Source: CAJBVG01 sp943360385 (GTDB lineage: Bacteria; Bacteroidota; Bacteroidia; Sphingobacteriales; Sphingobacteriaceae). From it: DNA of 16,456 nucleotides. Both the position numbers and the translations under genes were made by a program. A model generated the notes under the pieces. It ran no database searches. It was not told where the DNA came from and worked only from the letters and a program-made list of their open reading frames with translations. Shown here piece by piece: positions 1 through 9,000 of this stretch. Numbering within the stretch: position 1 is the stretch's first letter; each line of letters begins with the position of its first letter. The stretch lies in assembly GCA_943360385.1 (NCBI GenBank), contig CALRIM020000058.1:1-16456 (forward strand), given 5' to 3'.

Positions 1-3000
1 TACTGGATCAACATCACCGTACACTTTTGTTTTTGCATCAGCTGTAACAGTAATTGTTTTTGCAGTAATGCTTAGTGAGTCATCCTCGTACGTTATTGTG
101 TAGTTAGCGTTTAATGCTAGTGTTCCTTGATTGATTACATACTTACCAACATTCTCTCCAATCGCTCTCGATAAATTTCCAGTAAACGCATCACCTGTGT
201 TTAATGCAGGAGTGTAAGTATACGTCAATGCTGGATCTACTTCACCATACACTTTTGTTTTGGCATCTGCGGTAACAGTAATTGTTTTTGCAATGATGCT
301 TAGTGAGTCATCATCGTACGTAATTGTATAGTTAGCGTTTAATGCTAGTGTTCCTTGATTGATTGCATATTTACCAACATTCTCTCCAATCGCTCTCGTT
401 AAATTTCCAGTGAATACATCTGTTCCTATTAAGGCTGGAGCATACGTATACGTTAACGTTGGATCTACATCACCATACACTTTTGTTTTCACTTCTGCGG
501 TTACGATAATTGTTTTCGCAGTAATGCTTAAACTATCGGCTATGTAAGTGATGCTATAATTTGAACCAAGGGATAAAGTATTTTTATTAATGATGTATTT
601 ACCAATATTCTCACCAACTGTTCTTGATAAACTTCCAGTAAAGGCATCTGTCCCTATTAAAGCTGGAGTATAAGTATAAGTCAATGCTGGGTCAACCTCT
701 CCATACACTTTTGTTTTGGCATCGGCTGTAACGGTAATAGTTTTTGCAGTAATACTTAAACTATCTGCAACGTATGTAATCGAATAATTACTTGGTAAAG
801 AAAGTGAGTTTTTATTGATGACATATTTTCCAACATTCTCACCCAAAGCTCTTGATAAACTTCCTGTGAATACATCACCAGCATTTAAAGCTGGAGTATA
901 AGTATAAGTCAATGCTGGATCAACATCACCATACACTTTTGTTTTGGCATCGGCTGTTACAATAATTGTTTTTGCAGTAATTGATAAACTATCTGCAACA
1001 TATGTAATCACATAGTTGCTACTTAATGCAAGCGTATTTTTATTGATGACATATTTTCCAACATTCTCACCCAAAGCTCTTGATAAACTTCCTGTGAAGG
1101 CATCACCTGTATTCAATGCTGGGATATAAGTATAAGTCAATGCTGGATCAACATCACCATACACTTTTGTTTTGGCATCGGCTGTTACTACAATTGTTTT
1201 CGCAGTGATACTTAAACTATCAGCTACATATGTAATAGAGTAATTGCTATTTAAAGCAAGCGTATTTTTGTTTATTACGTATTTACCAATATTCTCACCA
1301 ACTGCTCTACTTAGTGAACCAGTGAAAGCATCTCCGCTATTCAATGCAGGTGCATAAGTATACGTTAATGCTGGATCAACCTCTCCGTAAACTTTTGTTT
1401 TTGCATCAGCAGTAACCGTAATTGTTTTGGCTGTGATGGTTAGTGAGTCATCATCGTACGTTATTGTATAGTTAGCGTTTAATGATAATGTTCCTTGATT
1501 AATTACATACTTACCAATATTCTCACCAACTGCTCTACTTAGTGAACCAGTGAAAACATCTCCACTATTCAATGCAGGTGTGTAAGTATAAGTCAATGCT
1601 GGATCAACATCACCGTACACTTTTGTTTTGGCATCAGCTGTTACAATAATTGTTTTCGCAGTAATGCTTAAACTATCGGCAACGTAAGTGATGCTATAGT
1701 TTATACCAAGTGATAAGGTGTTTTTGTTGATGATGTATTTACCAATATTCTCACCAACTGCTCTTGATAGACTTCCAGTAAAGGCATCTGTTCCTATTAA
1801 AGCTGGAGTATAAGTATACGTTAATACTGGATCAACATCACCGTACACTTTTGTTTTGGCATCGGCTGTTACAATAATAGTTTTTGCAGTAATGCTTAAA
1901 CTATCTGCAATGTAGGTTATCGTATAACTGCTTGGTAAAGCAAGAGTGTTTTGAGTAATGACATACTTACCAATATTCTCTCCTGCTGCTCTCGATAAAG
2001 AACCAGTGAAGACATCTCCAGTGTTAAGCGTTGGGCTGTAGGTGTAGGTTAGAATTGGATCTGCATCACCGTATATTTTAGTAGCAAATTGTGCTCTAAC
2101 TGTAATATTTTTTGATCCAATACTTAAACTATCTTGGATATACGTAATTGTATAATTAGCCGGTAATGTAAGAGTGCCTTGGTTAATGGCATACTTTCCA
2201 ATACTTTCCCCCGCTGCTCTGGATAAAACTCCCGCAAAGACATCACCCGTATTTAGAACTGGAGTGAACGTGTAGGTTAAAACAGGATCAGCAGCTCCAA
2301 ATGCTTTTGTTTTTGCATCGGCAGTAACCGTAATCGTTTTTGCAGTAATACTTAAACTATCGGCAACATAAGTGATACTATAATTTGAACCTAGGGATAA
2401 TGTATTTTGATTGATAACATATTTCCCGATGTTCTCTCCCAAAGCTCTACTTAACGAACCGGTGAAAGCATCACCTGTATTGAGTGCTGGGGTATAGGTA
2501 TATGTTAATGCTGGATCAACTTCTCCATACACTTTTGTTTTTGCATCGGCAGTTACGGTAATAGTTTTTGGGGTAATACTTAAACTATCTGCGATGTAAG
2601 TAATCGAGTAATTACTGCTCAACGCAAGTGTGTTCTGATTGATAATGTATTTACCAATGTTCTCTCCTACTGCTCTACTTAATGATCCGGTGAAAGCATC
2701 ACCTGTGTTTAGTGCCGGAGTATAGGTATACGTTAAGGTTGGGTCAATCTCTCCATACACTTTTGTTTTTGCTTGTGCAGTTACGGTAATCGTTTTTGCA
2801 GTAATACTTAAACTATCTGCGATGTAAGTAATCGAGTAATTGTTGCTCAACGCAAGTGTGTTCTGATTGATAATGTATTTACCAATATTTTCTCCCACTA
2901 CTCTAGTTAAACTTCCAGTGAAAGAATCACCTGTATTCAATGCTGGAGTAAACGTATACGTCAAGGTAGGGTCAATCTCTCCGTACACTTTTGTTTTTGC

Positions 3001-6000
3001 ATCAGCCGTAACGGTAATTGTTTTTACAGTAATACTTAAACTATCTGCAACGTAAGTAATCGAATAACCACTTGGTAAAGCAAGAGTGTTTTGATTAATA
3101 ACATACTTTCCAATATTCTCTCCCAAAGCTCTACTTAATGAGCCAGTGAAAGAATCACCCGTGTTTAGTGCAGGACTATAGGTGTAGGTAAGAATTGGAT
3201 CGACATTACCGTATATTTTAGTAGTGAATTGAGCTCTAACGATAATGTCTTTTGATCCAATATTTAAACTATCTTGAATATAAATAATTGTATAATTAGT
3301 GGGCAAGGCTAGTGAACCTTGGGTAATAGCATATTTACCAATACTTTCCCCTGCTGCTCGAGTCAGGCCTCCAGTAAATACATCACCTGATATTAAATTT
3401 GGAGTGAACGTGTACGTTAAAGCGGGGTCTATCGCTCCAAATGCTTTTGATTTTGCATCAGCTGTAACCGTAATAGTTTTTGTTGTGATACTTAAACTAT
3501 CTTCAACATAAGTAATCGTATAATTATTCGGTAAAGAAAGTGTGTGTTTGTTAATCACATATTTACCAATATTCTCTCCAACTACTCTACTTAAACTTCC
3601 TGTAAATGCATCACCATTGTTCAATGCTGGTGTATAGGTATATGTTAAAGCAGGGTCCACATCTCCGTATACTTTTGTCTTAGCTTCCGCGGTAACGGTG
3701 ATTGTTTTTGAAGTAATCACTAAACTATCTGCGATGTAGCTTATCGAATAATTACTCGGTAAAGAAAGTGTGTTTTTGTTAATCACATATTTACCAATGT
3801 TCTCTCCAACTGCTCTACTTAGTGATCCTGTGAAAACATCTCCACTGCTCAATGCTGGTGTATAAGTATACGTTAATGCTGGATCAACTTCTCCAAACAC
3901 TTTTGTTTTTGGTTGTGCAGTTACAGTAATTGTTTTTGATGTAATCGCTAAACTATCTGCTTGGTAAATAATTGTATAATTGCTTGGTAATTCAAGTGTA
4001 TTTTGATTGATACTATACTTACCAATATCTTCACCAATATCTCTACTCAATGAGCCTGTGAATACATCGCCTGGGCTCAATGCTGGTGAATAAGTATACG
4101 TTAATGCTGGATCAACTTCTCCAAACACTTTTGTTTTTGCTTGGGCAGTTACCGTAATGGTTCTGTTGGTAATGCTTAAACTATCGGAAGTAAAAGTAAT
4201 CGAATAAATACTGTCTAATCTTAAGTCGTTTTGATTGATCAAATATTTGCCAAGTGCTTCACCTGGTTCTCTAGAAAGCGTACCAGAAAATGTATCTGTA
4301 CCATATAGAGGTGGTGTAAAGTAATAAGTTAATATTGGATCTGCATCTCCATATTCTTTGGTGATAGGGTCTGCAATAACTTGAATGTTTTTTGTTGTTA
4401 TTGTGAAGTTTACATCAGTATAGGCAAGGGTATAATTACTTCCTAACGACAATGTGTTTTGGCGTATTGGGTAGCTCCCTATTATCTCCCCTGGATCTCT
4501 CATTAGCTCCCCCGAAAAAGTATCGGTACCATACAATGGTGGAGAAAAAGTATAGGTGAGCGTTGGATCATCATTTCCATATTCCTTTGTTAATGCATCG
4601 GGTGTTACATAAATGATTTTTTGCCAAATCCAAAAATCCGTTTCCACAAAATTTATGCGGTAATGGCTATCTAACGACAATGTATTTTGTAAAACTGCAT
4701 AATTTCCAAGTTCTTCTCCCGGTATTCTAGAAAGCTCACCGGCAAAGGTATCCGTACCATATAATGGAGGAGTAAATGAATAGGTTAGAGCAGGATCTGC
4801 ATCTCCAAATTCCTTTGAAACTCCATCAGGTGTAACTGTAATCGTTTTAGGTGTAATGGTGAAATCAGTTGGCACATACACTAGGTTATACTTGCTATCT
4901 AATGCTAATGTATTTAGATTAATTGCATAGATACCAAGTTCCTCTCCAGCATCACGAGATAATAATCCAGAAAATGTATCAACACCAACTAATGGTGGAG
5001 AAAAAGTGTAGGTAAATATCGAGTCTGCATCTCCAAATTCCTTTGAAAGAGTATCTGCTATAACTGTAATTGTTCTTACTTCAATGCTTAAGGTTGTATC
5101 AACATAATTAATTAAATAATTACTGTTTAGGCTTAGGTCATTTTGATTGATTGCATAGGTTCCTATATCTTCACCGGCATCTCTCGAAAGTGATCCCGAA
5201 AAACTATCGCCAACTTTTAAATCAGGTGAATAAGTATAGGTTAAGGGTGGATCTGAATCTCCATATTGCTTCGACTGGGCATCTGCAATAACAGTAATAG
5301 TTTTTTGTCCGATAATTAAGTTAGCATCGAAAAATGCTACAATATATTCTTGACTTGAGTAGAAAGTTCCATCACCTGCATCTGATAAGATATCAATAGA
5401 ATTAGAATAAATTGGGTATGCGCCAACACTCTCACCTGGAGTTCTGGCTAAAGTTCCAACAAAGAAATCAGTACCTACTAACGGAGGGGAATAAGTATAT
5501 GTTAATACTGGATCGGCATCACCATAATCCTTCGTCTTTTCGTCAACATATATGTTAATTGTCTTTTTTTCAATAACAAAGAAACCAGGTATAAAATTTA
5601 ATATGTAATTACTACTTAGTGAAAGATTATAACCGCTTATTCCATATTCACCTGCACCTTCTCCATAATCACGAATTAAGTGCCCAGCAAAAGTATCCGT
5701 AAAAGCGAGAGCTGGAGAATAAGAATAGGTTAATTCAGGGTCAGCGTCCCCGTATACTTTTGATAACGTATCTATAGTTACAGTTATGAATCTCTTGTAT
5801 ATATTTAGATTCGCAGGAACAAAATTAATGGTATAATTACTATTCAATGCTAAGGTTCCTATACTTATTTGATAATTCCCAATGTTTTCTCCACTTATTC
5901 TAGAAAGCTCTCCAGAGAAGGTATCTGCTGGATCTAGTGCTGGAGAAAATGTGTAAGTGAATACTGGATCAGCATCTCCATATCGTTTAGTTGTGGATGC

Positions 6001-9000
6001 TGCAGTAACAGTTATTTCCTTTGAACCTATTGTTAAATTTTCGCCAACATAATTAATAAAATAATGCTCATTTACTTCCAAGGTGTTTAGGTTAATTGCA
6101 TAGGTACCTAGGGACTCGCCTGGATCCCTTGAGAGTTCTCCAACAAATCCATCCGAGCCATATAAGTCAGGTGTATAGGTGTAGGTCAAAACAGGATCAG
6201 CCGTTCCAAATGCTTTTGATTGTGCAGAAGCCGTAACCGTAATAATTCTTTTATGTATCCTAAAAGTATCTGTATTAAATACAAGAGTATAGTTTGAGTT
6301 TAACGAAAGTGTGTATTGTTCCATCAAATAAGTGCCAGTTGCCTCACCTGGTTCCCTTGCTAGTTCTCCAGTAAATTCATCGGTACCATTAAGTGCTGGT
6401 GTATAGGTGTAAGTAAACGCAGGATCATCATAACCATATTGTTTAGAAAGTGTATCTGGGGTTACTGTAATTGTTTTTGCAGTTATATAAAAATAATTTT
6501 CTACATAGGTAATAATGTAATTTGAGTCTATTGTTAGTGTGTTTTGTGAAATTACGTATGTACCAACATCCTCTCCTGGATCTCTTGATAGTACTCCTAT
6601 AAAAGTATCGAGACCAATTAAGGCTGGACTAAACGTATAACTTAATATTGGATCAACATCTCCAAATGTTTTTATTTGCTCATCTGCAGTTACAGTGATT
6701 GATTTCGTTGTGATGGTTAAATTGGAAGGTTCAAATACTAATTCGTATTTACTATCTAAAGATAAACTACCTTGATTGATACTGTATCTACCAATAGTCT
6801 CTCCAGATGTTCTTGACAAAGCTCCAACAAATGTATCGGTACCAATAAGTGCTGGAGTATAAGTATATGTTAGTAATGGATCAACATCACCATATGCTTT
6901 GATTAGAGCATCAGCCGTAACCGTTATGGTAATTTTTCCAATAGTAAGATTTGCTGAAACATAATTAAGAGTGTAATTACCTGACAAGGCAAGTGTTCCT
7001 TGTTGTATTGCATAATCACCAACTGTTTCACCAGCAACTCTTGTTAAATTTCCAGTAAACTCATCCGTTCCAATTAATGCTGGTGTATATGAATAAGTAA
7101 AGCTTGGGTCTGCATCGCCAGCATATTTAGATTGGGAATCTGCTGTTACTGTAATTGTTTTTTGAGTGATAGTTAAACTATCCGGAACATACGTGATCGA
7201 ATAATTATTATTCAAAGAAAGTGTGTTCCTACTGATTAGATATTTACCAACATCATCTCCAACTGCTCTTGATAATGAACCTGTAAACGCATCGGAGCCT
7301 ATTAAAGCTGGCGAATAAGTGTACGTTAAAGTTGGATCTCCATCTCCATAGGTTTTAGTTTGTGCTTCTGCAGTAATAGTAATTAATCTTGCCCCAATAG
7401 TTAAATTTGCAGGTACAAATGTGATGGAATATTTAGGATCTAATGATAAGGTATGTTGAGTAATTGCATACCTACCAGTGTCTTCACCAGACACTCTAGA
7501 TAAAACCCCAGAAATAGTATCTCCAACTTCCAATGCTGGTGAATACGTATATGTTAATATTGGATCAGCGTCACCATACGATTTTGATTTTGCCTCTGCA
7601 CTAATCGTAATATTAATTATACCAATTGTTAAATTTGCAGATACATAAGTTAAGTTGTAATTACTACTAAGAGCAAGGTCGTTTCTATTAATTGCATAAA
7701 CCCCTTCCGTTTCGCCAGGGTTTCTACTTAAAGATCCTGTAAATTCATCTGTGCCAATAAGTGCTGGTGAATAAGTGTATGTTAATGCAGGATCGGCACT
7801 TCCTCTATATTTTGATTTTGAATCGGCTGTAACAGTAATGTTTTTGATGCCAATAGTTAAGTTTGCAGGTACATATGAAATGGTATAACTACTATTTACG
7901 GTTAGTGTATTTCTATTGATGGTATAGACACCAACATCCTCCCCAACATTTCTACTTAAGGCACCTGTAAATTCATCAGATCCAACAAGGGCTGGCGAAT
8001 AAGTATAGGTAAAAGTTGGGTCTGCATCACCATACGTTTTTGATTGTGCAAGCGCGGTTATTGTTAATGCTCTATTAGAAACTGTGCTCAAAGGTATAGC
8101 AACTGTTTTGGAACTCGCCGAGGCATTAGAAGCAACAATATCTCCGGAGTATGTTCCAGAAGGTGTTATTGCACTTAACCTTACATAAACTTTTGTACTT
8201 GCAATGTTTCCTGCAGAACCTACCGTAACAGTACTACTAAAGTTTGTGTTATCTAAACTTACTTCAAATCCTGCAGGTGGGGTTACCAAAATTCCTCCTG
8301 AGGAAATTATTCCCGACACATTAAAAAATTGAGATGCAGATGCAGTACCATACGTTGTACTAAATGCATTAAGTGTCCCTGTAACTACAATATTTCTTAT
8401 GACCGTTTGCCTAAAAAAAGAATATGCTCCAGTACCTGTAACACTTGTTTTTTCTGCACGAACTCTAAAATAGTACGTAGATCCCGAAGTAAGACCAGTG
8501 ATTGTTTTAGTGAGTGTACCATTTGGTAAAATAAATGGGGAACCCGAAATAACAGATGAATAATCCGATGCTGAAGCAACATCTAAATAATAATTCTCTA
8601 TCGTTCCTTGTAAGGGTGCTGTCCAATTAGCGGTAAAACTAGATGAAGTAATATTAGCTGCACCGGCTAATACTGGTACTGCTATGGCATAACTTTCTAC
8701 CCAGTTACTGGTATTCCCAGTTAAAGCAAAATTACTTAATGTACCAGTTTGTGCATTCGAGGTTAAGTCTACAACATTTTCGGAACTAACGGCTCTAATT
8801 GCATTATCAAAATTATAATAGAATACTAAATTACTGGCATTAGCTGCAACGGTATCTAACATAGCCGACGACACTTCTCCTGCAGTTAATGCTTTATTCC
8901 AAATACGCACTTCATCCAAACTTCCATTAAAATAAGAGTTTGTTGCCAATGATGTTGAACTCTGCCCAATTAATAGATTAGAAACAGAAGAATTTGACAG

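Larger units (their letters stand above)
1..8080 (-). repeat. Tandem array of 36 MBG units with 228-bp period
   Basis: The sequence encoding the YGDxDP core recurs near plus-strand positions 13, 241, 469, 697, 925 and so on up to about 8017, giving 36 cores. The step is 228 bp (76 codons) wherever I checked it, with one 252-bp step near 5257-5509. The unit at the left edge is incomplete, so the array continues outside the window. Each unit reads roughly as ITVTADAKTKVYGD, then DPxxTYTYSPALxxGDxFTGSLSRAxGExIGxY, then a segment ending SNYxITY and xxLxIT. This matches the YGX-type MBG domain, a small beta-sandwich thought to act as a stalk. Units below about 4100 are very alike in DNA; those from about 4100 to 8080 are more diverged. 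Because the array is long and near-identical in places, the unit count could be affected by assembly error. Confidence 0.93.

Noticed and set aside
359..547. Short plus-strand open frames within the array (359-547, 2867-3055, 3299-3511) with similar translations
   Set aside because: They are antisense images of the same part of different MBG units; their likeness to each other comes from the repeats, and the minus frame is continuous and codes for recognisable domains.
1..8080. CRISPR array or non-coding satellite as explanation for the regular repeats
   Set aside because: The period is 228 bp, the frame is kept throughout, and every unit encodes the MBG motifs.
8329..8582. Open frames at 8329-8529 (plus) and 8397-8582 (minus, other frame)
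   Set aside because: Both lie inside the second FN3/Ig-like region of the giant gene and have low-complexity or Cys-rich translations with no family signature.
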